In this document: positions 1 through 8,575 of the stretch, one piece after another
Numbering within the stretch: position 1 is the first letter of the stretch
How the letters are laid out: every line of letters starts with the position of its first letter
From: Planctomycetales bacterium
GTDB taxonomy: Bacteria; Planctomycetota; Planctomycetia; Isosphaerales; Isosphaeraceae
Assembly (NCBI GenBank): GCA_027452145.1
Contig: DAIDHB010000453.1
Coordinates: 1 to 59,133 of the forward strand
Reading direction: 5' to 3'
DNA length: 59,133 nt
The notes under the pieces: generated by a model
What the model saw: only the letters and a program-made list of their open reading frames with translations
The model's database searches: none
Told to the model about the DNA's origin: nothing
Position numbers and translations under genes: made by a program

Positions 1-85
1 AAAGTAGGCCGTAAATCGCCTGTGGCTATGAACAGTCGGCCGAGTCAGCTACGATCAACCAACGTGTCTGAAACCCGTGAGAATG

Positions 86-131
86 GTGGCTGGTTTTGAA
101 GCGCCCACGAGTGGCTGGTTTTGAAGCGCCC
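86..131. repeat. 21-bp direct repeat, two copies
   Basis: The 21 bases at 86-106 (starting GTGGCTGGTTTTGAAG) are repeated exactly at 111-131, with a period of 25 bp. Nothing around it looks coding. It is probably the edge of a dispersed repeat in decayed intergenic DNA. Confidence 0.7.
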
Positions 132-426
132 GGTGACACGGGGAGAGAGCACGCACGGGGCGTCGAGGTCGCCCCCGGGACCGATTGATCTCTCCGGGTG
201 ATCAGCTCGCGTGAGTACGATCGTGGCAACAGGTGTCGCCTGATCGTCGAGGTCTTCATCCGGGACGAGGTCGTCTTGATCCGGCGAGTTCTGACGCATC
301 GAGAGTAGGACACGGGCGAATGACGGCGTCGGGACCCGCCCCGTCGAGAGAGGCGGTCTCGCACGACGACGCGATGAGCAGGCGACGAGGTCCGGCAAGC
401 GACGCCGGGGCAAGGGTAAGGGGTGC

Positions 427-606
427 GACACGGCGGCTGAGTCCTACCTGGACCTCGTCCGCGAGCGCCCGATGCGGATCATCCACCTCAAGGCCGAGTA
501 CCGGCGGGCGGTCGTGATGCTCGACCGGCTCAGCGACCTCGGGCCGGCGCGGACCGAGGATCAGGCCGAATACCTGCTGGCCCCTGGCCATGTTCGTCGA
601 GAAGCC
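427..606 (+). pseudogene. relic of a HigA-type antitoxin N-terminal region
   Basis: Reading from about 430 gives AAESYLDLVRERPMRIIHLK followed by EYRRAVVMLDRLSD and AEYLLA. This matches the pattern of the N-terminal region of the intact HigA-like antitoxin at 32293-32724 (SYLRLVTAFPL, EQLDEARKVMDHLL, YLEALSDLV). After the YLLA stretch, skipping one C near 580 restores the family pattern (LAMFVEKPERAH). No helix-turn-helix half follows and no toxin gene is next to it. I infer a frameshifted remnant of a lost toxin-antitoxin module. Confidence 0.5.
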
Positions 607-808
607 CGAGCGGGCCCACGCCCGATCCCGGTGGTGTTCGGCGAGAACTGTCGAGAATCCCCGGAGCGGGGGCCTGCTGGCCCTCGCGCTGGGGATTGCT
701 GTTCGAACATGACGAGGTGAGTACCACAACTCGGGCTGAGTTGAATCTCGTCGAATGGTATCGATTTCGGACCGAACCGGCCTCGACCAGATCCGGACCC
801 GGGCGATC

Positions 809-1369
809 TCAGCGCCCCGTCTGCGGCTTCTGGATCGGGTCCACGAAGAACGGGTTCTGCTGGGCGTTCTGCGGGGGCGGCGTGGAGGTGGACGTCTTCA
901 TGGCTGACGTCTGGCCCCCTAGCTTTCCGGTGCCGTGCACCGCGGGATAGAACCCGATCGGCCGGCCCGACATGTCCTGCCGGCCGGTCTCGTCGATGCC
1001 CACCGCCGCGAGGTTGTGCCGGCTGCCGGTGGACGCCGACCGGCCGCCCGAGGTGCCCGAGACATGCGACGGGATCGGCGGCGGCGGCGGGATGCGCCGC
1101 AACGTCCGGCCGCTATGGGAGCTCGATCTCGTTCCGAACGGCGACGGCGCCGGAGGAATTCGCCGGGATGACCAGTACGTCCCCCGGGCTGACAACGACC
1201 GGGGCATCGCCGACCTTTCCGTCGCCGTCGATGTTGCCGGCGCGGACCGGGACCGGACCGGCTTCGAACTCCGCGTGGTCGGCGACTGGGCCTGGGCCAT
1301 CGCGGTCGAGGCCGACGCCGACGCGAACGCAAGGAGCGCCGTCATCGCGAGGAGTTTTCGAGCGTTCAT
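809..1369 (-). pseudogene. small secreted protein, reading frame broken twice
   Basis: The ATG at 1369 opens a clean signal peptide (MNARKLLAMTALLAF, then STAMAQAQ with an Ala-x-Ala-type cleavage site). Right after it, at about 1285, the GC-rich third positions move to another frame. That frame reads VRAGNIDGDGKVGDAPVVV and then VSPGDVLVIPANSSG, and stops at 1113. From about 1110 to 809 coding bias returns to the first frame (DETGRQDMSGRPIGFYPA, QNAQQNPFFVDPIQKPQTGR). One continuous protein of about 186 residues would result if two opposite single-base shifts were undone. The product is unknown; it would be exported. It could be a true pseudogene or a sequence error. Confidence 0.5.
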
Positions 1370-1742
1370 GGGCGTGCACCATCCCATCCGAAGGGCCGAT
1401 CCGGATCCGGGATCCGTCATGCCGCGCCGCGACCGACCGCGGCCCGAGCCGGCGTCCGTGCGAATTGTTCCATCATCCGTCCGCCGCCGCCGGAGTTCAA
1501 CCCCTCTGGACAGAATGCCATGTGTGGCGGGAGTCCGTCGCGGCGGAGCAACACGGCGCGGCCTTCCGTTTTCGGTTTTCAGTCTCTCGTCTTCGTCTTC
1601 AGTCTCCGGCGTCCGGTCTTCAGAATTCGGTCGGGATTCCGCCTTCGAGCGTGAGGCGGGAGAAAGCGGGAACATGGGGCGGGTATCGCGGCAGTATGTG
1701 GGTGTAAGCTGGGGCGGGGTGAAGGGCCGTGGAGGCTGAGGG
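1370..1742. other. intergenic, with a CT-rich repeat
   Basis: This lies between the broken secreted gene and the sigma fusion. It holds a stretch at about 1567-1625 built from TTTTCGG, TTTTCAGT and GTCTTC units. The 17-mer CGTTTTCGGTTTTCAGT at 1567-1583 recurs exactly at 22087-22103. No gene seen. Confidence 0.5.
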
Positions 1743-4700
1743 ATGGCCGGGCAACAACTTGCGGTGATGCGGTCGATCGGGCAGCTCTTTTGCGCCGGCC
1801 CGGTGGCGGGCCTGGACGAGGGGAAGCTGCTCGAGCGGTTCGCGGCCGCTCGCGACGAGGCGGCGTTCGCCGCGCTGGTGGCGCTGCACGGCCCGATGGT
1901 GCTGGCCGTCTGTCGCCGAACCCTTCGCGACGAGCACGACGTCGAGGACGCGTTCCAGGCGACGTTCCTGGTCCTCGTCCGCCGGGCCGCCTCAATCCGC
2001 GACCCCGGGCGATTGGGCCCGTGGCTGCACGGCGTGGCGCGTCGGGTGTCGCTGCGGGCTCGGGCCGAGGCGTCGCGGCGGCGGGCGCATCGGGACCCTG
2101 TGGGGTCGGCCGCGATCGCGGGGGTTCCCGAGATGCGACCCGCAGCCGCCCGGGCCGAGGGAGACGACGTACTCGAGGCGATCGACGAGGAGGTCGCCCG
2201 GCTGCCGTTGCGCTACCGCGAGGCGGTGATCCTCTGCGACCTGGAGGGTCGATCCTACGTCGACGCCGCGCGCCGGCTGGATTGTCCGATCGGAACCCTC
2301 CAGAGCCGCCTGGCGCGGGGCCGGACGCGGCTGCGAACGCGACTCTCCCGCCGCGGCCTGGCGCCGGCGGTTCTCACCGCGACCCTGGCCGAGGGCGCCC
2401 GCGCGTCGGTCCCCGACGCTCTGGCCGACGCCGCAGTCCGCGCGGCGACCCTCGGCGCCGGCGCCGCCCCGGCCGCGGCCGCGGCGCTGGCCGCCCACGC
2501 TTCGAGGGCTTTGATCCTGTCCGCCGGCCGGAGGATCGCCGGGGTGATCGTGCTCGCCACGGCCGTGCTGGGCGCCGGGATCGCGGCGCGCGGGCGATTC
2601 GACGCCGGACCGCCGGGCCCCGAACCGGCCGCGTACGCACCGGCCGCCGTGTCGGAACCGCCGCAGCAACCGCCGGCGCCGCGGGCGGATCGCACGCTTC
2701 AGCTCCAGGTCGTCGACGGCGACGATCGTTCGCCCCTGGCCGGTGCGTCGGTCTGGGTTCGCGTTACCCGAGGGCGGGCGCACATCGAGCGCGGCAACAC
2801 CGACGACGAGGGGCGGTTCCCGATCAAACTGTCGGGCGAGACGACCTATTTCCTCCTCGTGGTCGTCGCGCATCCAGGCTTCGTGCCGATCGAGCTGCGG
2901 TGGGGCGGGTCGAGCGTCCCCGAGGCGTACACCCTGGCCCTGCCGCGCGGGACCACGATCGGCGGCATCATCCGCGACGAGCAAGGGCGGCCGATCGCTG
3001 GGGCGCGAGTGCTCCCCCGGCTGGTCGGACCGGGCCCGGGCCGGCCGGCGTCATACGCGAGCATGGGCGACGAGATCGCCGGCGCGCTGACCGACGCCGA
3101 GGGCCGCTGGCGGTCCGATGCTCTACCTGCGACGGCCGGACCCGACAACCAGGTCAGCCTGGAGGTCTCGCATTCCGACTGCTTCGCAGCCAAATGGACG
3201 TTGACGGCGGCCGAGGCCCGCAAGGGGTCGAGCGTCCAGGTGCTGAGGCCCGGCCGTTGGTTCTCCGGCACGGTGATCAGCCCGACCGGCCGGCCGGTCG
3301 CCGGCGCGTCGATCGTGGCGACGAGCCAGGGCATTCCCGTCTCGTCCGTGCGGCTCAGAACCGACGCGCAGGGTCGATTCCGCACCCGCCGCTTCGTCCC
3401 GCCGGATCGGCCCGAGGTGATCCTGACCGTCCAGGCCGACGGACTCGCCTCGGCGATGCGGCGAATCACCGTCACTCCGGATGCCCTACCGCAGGTCGCC
3501 AGGATGGACCTGCGCAAACCGTTCTCGGTCGCGGTGGATACCCCGTCGCTGGTTATCCGGATGGAGCCTCGCAAGCCGTTGCGCGGGCGGGTGGTCGACG
3601 CCCAGGGCCGGCCGGTGCCGGGTGCGGCCGTCGGGTCCACCGACGGCTTCGACAACGGGGCATTCGACTGGGAGACCACGACCGACGCCGACGGCCGCTT
3701 CACCTGGTTCGACGCCCCGGCCTCCGGCACCGTCTTCCTCGACGCCTACAAGGTGCCCTATCGCCAGGCCCTGGGCCGGCAATTCCCGCCCGGCTCCGGG
3801 GATGCCACGATCGTCTTGCACCGCCCGCAGCACCTGCACGGGAATGTCAACGACGCCGCGACCGGCCGGCCGATTGACCGGTTCCGGCTGGTGATCGGCT
3901 GGGGCCCCAGGCTTCCCGGCGAGCGGCCCCAGTGGCTGCAAGGCACCCCGAACAACCGGAGCTTCACCGGCGGCCGGTACGACATCCCCGACGGCCCGTT
4001 CCCCGACCAGGGCTTCCGCCGCTCGATCCGGATCGAGGCCGACGGCTACCTGCCGGGCGAGTTCCTCGGGTTCCTCGATACTGATGAGGACGTCGCGCAC
4101 GACTTCCGCCTGGTCCGGGCCGAGCCGCTGACCGGAATCGTCCGCGGTCCCGACGGCCGCGTGGTCGCCGGCGCCGACGTCGCGCTGAGCAACGTCGACA
4201 ACGACGCCCGGATCCAGAACGGCCGGCTGGTCGCCGATCGGGTCGTCGGCGAGGCGCTGCACACGAAGACCGATGCCGAGGGGAAATTCCGCTTCCAACC
4301 GCAGGCGAAGGCCGTGGCGATCGTCGCCGCGCACGACGCCGCCGGGTTCGCCGTGAAGTCCCCCGAGGAGGTCGCCCGGTCGACCGAGATCACGCTCCAG
4401 CCGTGGGGCCGGATCGAGGGAATCCTGAGGATCGGCAAGAAGCCGGCGGCCGGGCAGAAGGCGGCTGCGTGGGCGGCCGTCGCGCCGTTCCACGGCCGGG
4501 TCGATTACGACGCCGTCGCCGACAGTTCGGGCCGGTTCGTCTTCGACCGCGTGACGCCGGGCCGGATGACTGTGTATCGCTGGATCGACGACGCGGACCA
4601 CCACGGCTGGACGGCCTCGCACCCGATCAGTGTGGACGTTCGGCCGGGCGCGACGGTGAAGGTCCAGGTTGGCGGCACGGGCCGACCGGTCGTGGGGCGG

Positions 4701-5552
4701 CTCGCCGTGCCCGAGGGGGTCAAGCTGGCTGACTTCTTCCTCATGCACGGCGGCCACCTGGCGACCGGCCGCATCAAGGAGCCGACCCCCGACGCCTACC
4801 CCGACTTCAACCTGGAGCAGAAGATGGCCTGGTGGGACGCATTCAAGAAGACGCCCGAGGGCCGCGCCTATCTCGATAACAGCGAGCGGGAGTACGCGGT
4901 CCTCGTCCGCCCGGATGGGACGTTCCGGATCGACGACGTGCCGGCCGGGCGTTACACGCTGACCCTGCCGTTCGAGGAGCGGACCGCGGGGGGTCGCGGG
5001 GACCGCCGGGCGTTCGCCCGTGCCGAGGTGGTCGTCCCCGAGACGCCCGGCGGCCGGAGCGACGAACCGCTGGATCTCGGGGCCGTCCCGCTCGACGTCT
5101 TCACCCACCGCGAGCTGAACGTCGGCGACCGCGTGCCGACGGTCACCTGGAAGGCGGCCGATGGCCGCCCGCTCGACCTGGACGCGCTGCGGGGCAAGGT
5201 CGTGCTATTGGCCTTCTGGGCGACGTACCACGATGGGACAAGGGCCTGCCTTCCCCACCTGAAGGCGACGCACGCCGCCTTCGGCCGCGACCCGAGGCTC
5301 GTCATCATCGGCCTGAACGAGGATGTCGATCCCGACACGATGCGGCGCTACGTCGCGCGGCACGGCCTGGACTGGGAGCAGCGTTATCTCGGCAGCGGCG
5401 ACCATCCCAACGCGATCGCGTCGGCCTTCGGCGTGCGCTATCCGGCCGCCGTGTTCCTGATCGGCCCCGATGGGCGGATCCTGGCGAAGGACCTGAAGGG
5501 CGACGCGATCCGGCAGGCGGTCGCCCGGGCGCTGGCACCCCCGCGCTCATGA
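1743..5552 (+). CDS. ECF sigma factor fused to carboxypeptidase-regulatory repeats and a Cys-less TlpA-like domain
   Basis: 1269 residues. Residues 30-106 are sigma region 2 (HDVEDAFQATFLVLVRRA, WLHGVARRV) and 145-205 are region 4 (LPLRYREAVILCDLEGRSY, GTLQSRLARGRTRLR). A single hydrophobic segment at about 264-282 suggests that the sigma part is cytoplasmic and the rest is outside the membrane. From about 318 on there are at least five carboxypeptidase-regulatory-like beta repeats with the signature GRPVAGA / DAEGRF. Residues 1125-1269 form a TlpA/redoxin-like fold (LRGKVVLLAFWATYHDG), but the usual CxxC is replaced by YHDGT, so it cannot be an ordinary thiol oxidoreductase. The start is supported by GGAGG at 1731-1735. 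Such sigma fusions are typical of planctomycetes. I infer a membrane-anchored sensor-regulator; the ligand is unknown. Confidence 0.88.
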   Translation: MAGQQLAVMRSIGQLFCAGPVAGLDEGKLLERFAAARDEAAFAALVALHGPMVLAVCRRTLRDEHDVEDAFQATFLVLVRRAASIRDPGRLGPWLHGVARRVSLRARAEASRRRAHRDPVGSAAIAGVPEMRPAAARAEGDDVLEAIDEEVARLPLRYREAVILCDLEGRSYVDAARRLDCPIGTLQSRLARGRTRLRTRLSRRGLAPAVLTATLAEGARASVPDALADAAVRAATLGAGAAPAAAAALAAHASRALILSAGRRIAGVIVLATAVLGAGIAARGRFDAGPPGPEPAAYAPAAVSEPPQQPPAPRADRTLQLQVVDGDDRSPLAGASVWVRVTRGRAHIERGNTDDEGRFPIKLSGETTYFLLVVVAHPGFVPIELRWGGSSVPEAYTLALPRGTTIGGIIRDEQGRPIAGARVLPRLVGPGPGRPASYASMGDEIAGALTDAEGRWRSDALPATAGPDNQVSLEVSHSDCFAAKWTLTAAEARKGSSVQVLRPGRWFSGTVISPTGRPVAGASIVATSQGIPVSSVRLRTDAQGRFRTRRFVPPDRPEVILTVQADGLASAMRRITVTPDALPQVARMDLRKPFSVAVDTPSLVIRMEPRKPLRGRVVDAQGRPVPGAAVGSTDGFDNGAFDWETTTDADGRFTWFDAPASGTVFLDAYKVPYRQALGRQFPPGSGDATIVLHRPQHLHGNVNDAATGRPIDRFRLVIGWGPRLPGERPQWLQGTPNNRSFTGGRYDIPDGPFPDQGFRRSIRIEADGYLPGEFLGFLDTDEDVAHDFRLVRAEPLTGIVRGPDGRVVAGADVALSNVDNDARIQNGRLVADRVVGEALHTKTDAEGKFRFQPQAKAVAIVAAHDAAGFAVKSPEEVARSTEITLQPWGRIEGILRIGKKPAAGQKAAAWAAVAPFHGRVDYDAVADSSGRFVFDRVTPGRMTVYRWIDDADHHGWTASHPISVDVRPGATVKVQVGGTGRPVVGRLAVPEGVKLADFFLMHGGHLATGRIKEPTPDAYPDFNLEQKMAWWDAFKKTPEGRAYLDNSEREYAVLVRPDGTFRIDDVPAGRYTLTLPFEERTAGGRGDRRAFARAEVVVPETPGGRSDEPLDLGAVPLDVFTHRELNVGDRVPTVTWKAADGRPLDLDALRGKVVLLAFWATYHDGTRACLPHLKATHAAFGRDPRLVIIGLNEDVDPDTMRRYVARHGLDWEQRYLGSGDHPNAIASAFGVRYPAAVFLIGPDGRILAKDLKGDAIRQAVARALAPPRS

Positions 5553-5981
5553 TGGATCGGCGGTTCGACTCCCATCCCAGGTCTCCGCGGGGACGCCCCG
5601 AGCCAGCAGGAACACCTGGACCATCGTGCCACTTGTAAACACATGGACCACGGTGCCGGTCGTCGGTTCGACCTCCGCGGTCGCCTCGCGCACATCCACT
5701 CCGGTGATCCGCCGGATCTCCTGCCGCAGCGACACGGAGGAGGTGGCGAACAACTGGCGATGAAACTCCTGCACCTGGGCGGCCCCCGCCGGGGTCGTGG
5801 CCAGGGCCTTCTCGGCCGGTGACAGGGCTCCCTGGAGCGTGACGACCAGCGTGTCCCCGCTCAGGACCACCGTCGCCGAATCGGGCGAGTGGCCGGTTCG
5901 TCGCTCTTCGAAACGGATGGCCGCGTCCGCGATCTGCTGGGCCATTGTCGCATTGGTCTCGAGCATCATGATCATCCCCAT
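5547..5981 (-). CDS. DUF2294 family protein (leader-controlled copy)
   Basis: About 144 residues. It reads ETNATMAQQIADAAIRFEER, then SATVVLSGDTLVVTLQGALS and RQEIRRITGVDVREA, the same layout as the DUF2294 protein encoded divergently at 6347. The biochemical function of the family is unknown; members are small cytosolic proteins found in cyanobacteria, firmicutes and planctomycetes. Several in-frame ATGs (5981, 5975, 5969, 5966) lie close together and I cannot choose firmly. The GGGG just before 5969 could serve a start at 5969. Its leader carries copy 1 of the structured element (6012-6122). The 3' end overlaps the stop of the sigma fusion by 6 bp, convergently. Confidence 0.72.
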   Translation of the reverse strand: MGMIMMLETNATMAQQIADAAIRFEERRTGHSPDSATVVLSGDTLVVTLQGALSPAEKALATTPAGAAQVQEFHRQLFATSSVSLRQEIRRITGVDVREATAEVEPTTGTVVHVFTSGTMVQVFLLARGVPAETWDGSRTADPS

Positions 5982-6011
5982 CGCTTGCAACCGGCCGGCC
6001 CGCGCCGCCAT

Positions 6012-6122
6012 CAACAAAGAAGCCGACGTCGTGGAACGCCCGGGGGGCATTCGACAACGTCGGCTTACTCGGAAACGAGCCCCACGGCCCGGCCGTGTTG
6101 CCCTTTCTCTCGTCGTCCGACC
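6012..6122 (-). ncRNA. structured leader element, copy 1 (candidate terminator/antiterminator switch)
   Basis: Read on the minus strand from 6122. The element starts GGTCGGACGAC and continues with AAAGGGCAAC, a 6-bp hairpin (CACGGC-CGG-GCCGTG), a CTCG-TTTC-CGAG hairpin, TAAG, and a long hairpin at 6066-6020. The long hairpin starts AAGCCGACGT, ends ACGTCGGCTT and is followed by a broken T run (CTTTGTT). The initial GTCGG can pair with CCGAC in the 5' strand of that hairpin. The neighbouring upstream gene is divergent, so the hairpin is not the terminator of a preceding gene. The start codon of the DUF2294 gene follows about 30-40 nt later. Confidence 0.72.
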
Positions 6123-6185
6123 ACCTTGACTCAGGTTTTCTCGGGGCCGCCCGCCGGCCCGCACCGGCTCGGTTGGCAACTCTCG

Positions 6186-6215
6186 ATCATGTTCTTGGCT
6201 AGCCCGAAGAAGCAA
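6186..6215 (-). promoter_or_regulatory. promoter of the 5981 DUF2294 leader transcript
   Basis: On the minus strand TTGCTT (6215-6210), an 18-bp spacer and CATGAT (6191-6186). The predicted start near 6179 lies about 57 nt before the structured element, the same distance as at the other two copies. An A/T-rich tract lies just upstream at 6216-6245. Confidence 0.5.
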
Positions 6216-6346
6216 GTGAAAAATTTTCCGTTTTCTTTTGTCTTGGTCGTAAGCTAATCTGTGAATCGGCGACCCGAGCCTGGGCGACTGATCGAGACGA
6301 TCTTCCGCAACGGCCACGCGAACGGGGAACGGCGGGAGAAGTCACC

Positions 6347-6727
6347 ATGAAATCGCAGGGGGAGATCGAAGCCGCGATCTGCGAAGGCATCACGCGCTTC
6401 GAGCAGGAATACATGGGCCGGGGACCCAAGGACATCCGCGCGCACCTGATCGGCGATCTCCTCGTCGTCCGCCTCCAGGGCGTCCTGACCGCCGCCGAAC
6501 AGCACCTGGTCCGGTCGCTCCCGGCCGAGAAGGGGAGGGACCTGCTCAAGCAGGTCCGGACCCATCTCCTCGAGACGGCACGGCCGTTGCTGGAGGCGAT
6601 GGTCCAGGACATCACCGCCAGCAGGGTCGTGAGCCTCCACCACGACATCAGCACCGCCACCGGCGAAGAAATCGTCGCGTTCACCCTGTCCGAGCCGGTC
6701 TCCTTTCGCGAGACGAGGAAGAAGTAA
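6347..6727 (+). CDS. DUF2294 family protein
   Basis: 126 residues, beginning MKSQGEIEAAICEGITRFEQ, followed by YMGRGPKDIRAHLIGD, LLVVRLQGVLTAAEQ and HHDISTATGEEIVAFTL, the full DUF2294 pattern. The function of the family is not established. GGGAGAAG upstream supports the ATG. It faces the leader-controlled paralogue at 5981 and is followed 33 bp later by a glycerolipid-type acyltransferase on the same strand, so the two may be co-transcribed. Confidence 0.85.
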   Translation: MKSQGEIEAAICEGITRFEQEYMGRGPKDIRAHLIGDLLVVRLQGVLTAAEQHLVRSLPAEKGRDLLKQVRTHLLETARPLLEAMVQDITASRVVSLHHDISTATGEEIVAFTLSEPVSFRETRKK

Positions 6728-6760
6728 GTCTCCGGCATCGCGCCGGCAGAGAACAAGGTT

Positions 6761-7987
6761 ATGTCTGAAAGCCCCCGTTTCCGGTCGGCCAGGCCGCCAG
6801 GATTGGTCATCTGGGCGGCACAGATCCTCAACAGGCTCGACCTGGCCTGGCGCAATCGGCTGCACCTGGAACCGCGCGACCTCCAGATCCTGCGCGATCT
6901 CCCGCCGGGGATGGGGACCATCCTGGTCTCCAACCACGCCGACGAGGTGGACATGAGGGCCTGCATCGAGCTCTCGCGCCGGTGTGGCCGGCGTTTCCTC
7001 TACATGATGAACAGCGAGGCGTTCGACGAGGGCTTCGGCAGCGCCGGCTGGTGGCTCCGGCGTCTCGGCGCCTTCTCCGTGGAACGGGGCGGTCGGAACG
7101 AGCAGGCGAAACGCTACGCCATCGACGCGGTGAAACGCGGCCAGGAGGTACTCGTCGTCTTCCCGGAAGGGGAGATCTATTACCTGAACGACCTGGTGCA
7201 GCCGTTCAAGAGCGGGGTCGTCGATATCGGGATGCAGGCCGTCGTCGAGTCGCTCCGGACGCGCCCGGACTGGACCGCCTACCTGGTCCCAATGGCCATC
7301 AAGTACCGCTACCGACGGCCCATCGAGCCGATCCTGGAGCGACGGATCCGCCTGATGGAACAACATCTCTTCCGTCGCATTCACGGCGACTCGCTCCCGC
7401 GAAGGTTGGGCCTCATCATGGCCGAGCTCCTGCATCGCCAGGAGATGACCCATCATCTGGAGCCCGACCCGGATCGCATCGCCGAGTTGAGCGAGCGCGT
7501 GCAACAGGTGCGGCAGCAGGTCCTCGCGCGGGCGGAGGAGCAATATACCAGCCCGGCCTCCGATTCGCGGTCCCGGACGATGGATCGTACGTGGCGGCTC
7601 AGTTCGTATCTGCGGGGCCTTTTGAGACAGGGGCGGCAATTCAGCGCCGAGCGCCGCGCGGCATTCCGCGTCGACCTGGCGGGGCTGAAGCGGGTCGCCC
7701 AGATGGGGAGCTGGCAGCCTCATTACCTGGATCTCGACCCGTCGCAGGAGCGGCTGGCGGAGACGGTCCTCAAGCTGGAACGCGAGGTCTACGGGATCAA
7801 GCGGCCCCGCCAACTGGCGAAGCGGGACGTGTTCCTGCGCATCGGCGAGCCGATCGACCTGGCAAGGTTCGCGGCGCCCTATCTCCAGGACGCGCAGGCG
7901 ATCCGCCATGGCGTCGCCGAACAGCTCCGCGACGTGATCCAGGCCCTCATCGACGCCATCCCGACGGCACCGACGACGGCGACGTGA
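6761..7987 (+). CDS. 1-acyl-glycerol-3-phosphate acyltransferase-like protein (PlsC/LPLAT family)
   Basis: 408 residues. The family's acceptor motif H-x4-D is present as NHADEVD (H59, D64), and the phosphate-binding block appears as VVFPEGEIYYL (134-138 FPEGE). In between is FSVERGGRN, the usual third block. The family transfers acyl groups to lysophospholipids at the membrane. Beyond about residue 220 there is a long charged extension, longer than in a minimal PlsC (about 240 residues), so the substrate is uncertain. It follows the DUF2294 gene closely, within the stress/envelope block. Confidence 0.82.
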   Translation: MSESPRFRSARPPGLVIWAAQILNRLDLAWRNRLHLEPRDLQILRDLPPGMGTILVSNHADEVDMRACIELSRRCGRRFLYMMNSEAFDEGFGSAGWWLRRLGAFSVERGGRNEQAKRYAIDAVKRGQEVLVVFPEGEIYYLNDLVQPFKSGVVDIGMQAVVESLRTRPDWTAYLVPMAIKYRYRRPIEPILERRIRLMEQHLFRRIHGDSLPRRLGLIMAELLHRQEMTHHLEPDPDRIAELSERVQQVRQQVLARAEEQYTSPASDSRSRTMDRTWRLSSYLRGLLRQGRQFSAERRAAFRVDLAGLKRVAQMGSWQPHYLDLDPSQERLAETVLKLEREVYGIKRPRQLAKRDVFLRIGEPIDLARFAAPYLQDAQAIRHGVAEQLRDVIQALIDAIPTAPTTAT

Positions 7988-8101
7988 GGAGTCCTCGCCA
8001 TCCGACCGTCGCCGATCCCCGGCCCTCGTCGTTCGTTCGCGCCCGCCGCGGTCCGCGCGGAGCCGATAACAATTAAAGAGATTCCAAATATCCACAATCT
8101 A

Positions 8102-8130
8102 TTGATTGCCGTGGTCGATCGTGCTAGGAT
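8102..8130 (+). promoter_or_regulatory. promoter upstream of the small gene at 8153
   Basis: TTGATT (8102-8107), a 17-bp spacer, then TAGGAT (8125-8130). The predicted start near 8137 leaves a short leader containing AGGAGG at 8141-8146. An AT-rich stretch precedes it. Confidence 0.55.
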
Positions 8131-8152
8131 GATCGTGGAGAGGAGGTGGGTG

Positions 8153-8575
8153 ATGTGGCGACATGAGGCCGGACGGATCGACTTCGACGGGCCGCTCTCG
8201 CGGCTCTGGCGACGGGGGTGGGGGTTCCGCGAATATGCTCCGAATCTCGGAGCCCGCGACGATGGGCACTGGTCCGTCGTTGGGGTCCACGGCGAGGTCA
8301 CGGTCCGGGGGGACCGACCCGAGCGGAGGGATGCGTGGGCCGAGGCCGTGCGGCTCGCGCTGGTCGCGGTCGTGGAGTGCAGGTCGCTTCCTGGGACCCC
8401 CCTGTGTGGGACCGAGGGAGCCCGCCCCCTTCCGTCGCGAACCAATCGCCCTTCGCCCCGACCGGATCGGCACCGAGGGCCGGCATGGCATCGTGCAGGC
8501 GACACGGGGTGCCGTGGTCGTACGGACTCACTCATGAACATGCGATTGAACCAAGGACCCACGGAGTCTTCATGA
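8153..8575 (+). CDS. small hypothetical protein
   Basis: 140 residues from the ATG at 8153, chosen because AGGAGG lies 6 nt upstream and the promoter at 8102-8130 would exclude an earlier start. The first 80 residues (MWRHEAGRIDFDGPLSRLWR, GFREYAP, RRDAWAEAVRLALVAVVE) look like a compact soluble domain. The last 60 are Pro/Arg-rich and may be out of true frame. No signal peptide. I do not recognise the family. Confidence 0.4.
   Translation: MWRHEAGRIDFDGPLSRLWRRGWGFREYAPNLGARDDGHWSVVGVHGEVTVRGDRPERRDAWAEAVRLALVAVVECRSLPGTPLCGTEGARPLPSRTNRPSPRPDRHRGPAWHRAGDTGCRGRTDSLMNMRLNQGPTESS

Larger units (their letters stand above)
1..808. other. decayed region without an intact gene
   Basis: Several frames are open here because the DNA is GC-rich, but none has a ribosome binding site together with a recognisable protein. 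The only interpretable contents are the direct repeat at 86-131 and the antitoxin relic around 430-606. Confidence 0.5.

Noticed and set aside
1125..1700. A plus-strand gene in 972-1739
   Set aside because: It is antisense to the broken secreted protein, whose signal peptide and codon bias are clear, and has no ribosome site.
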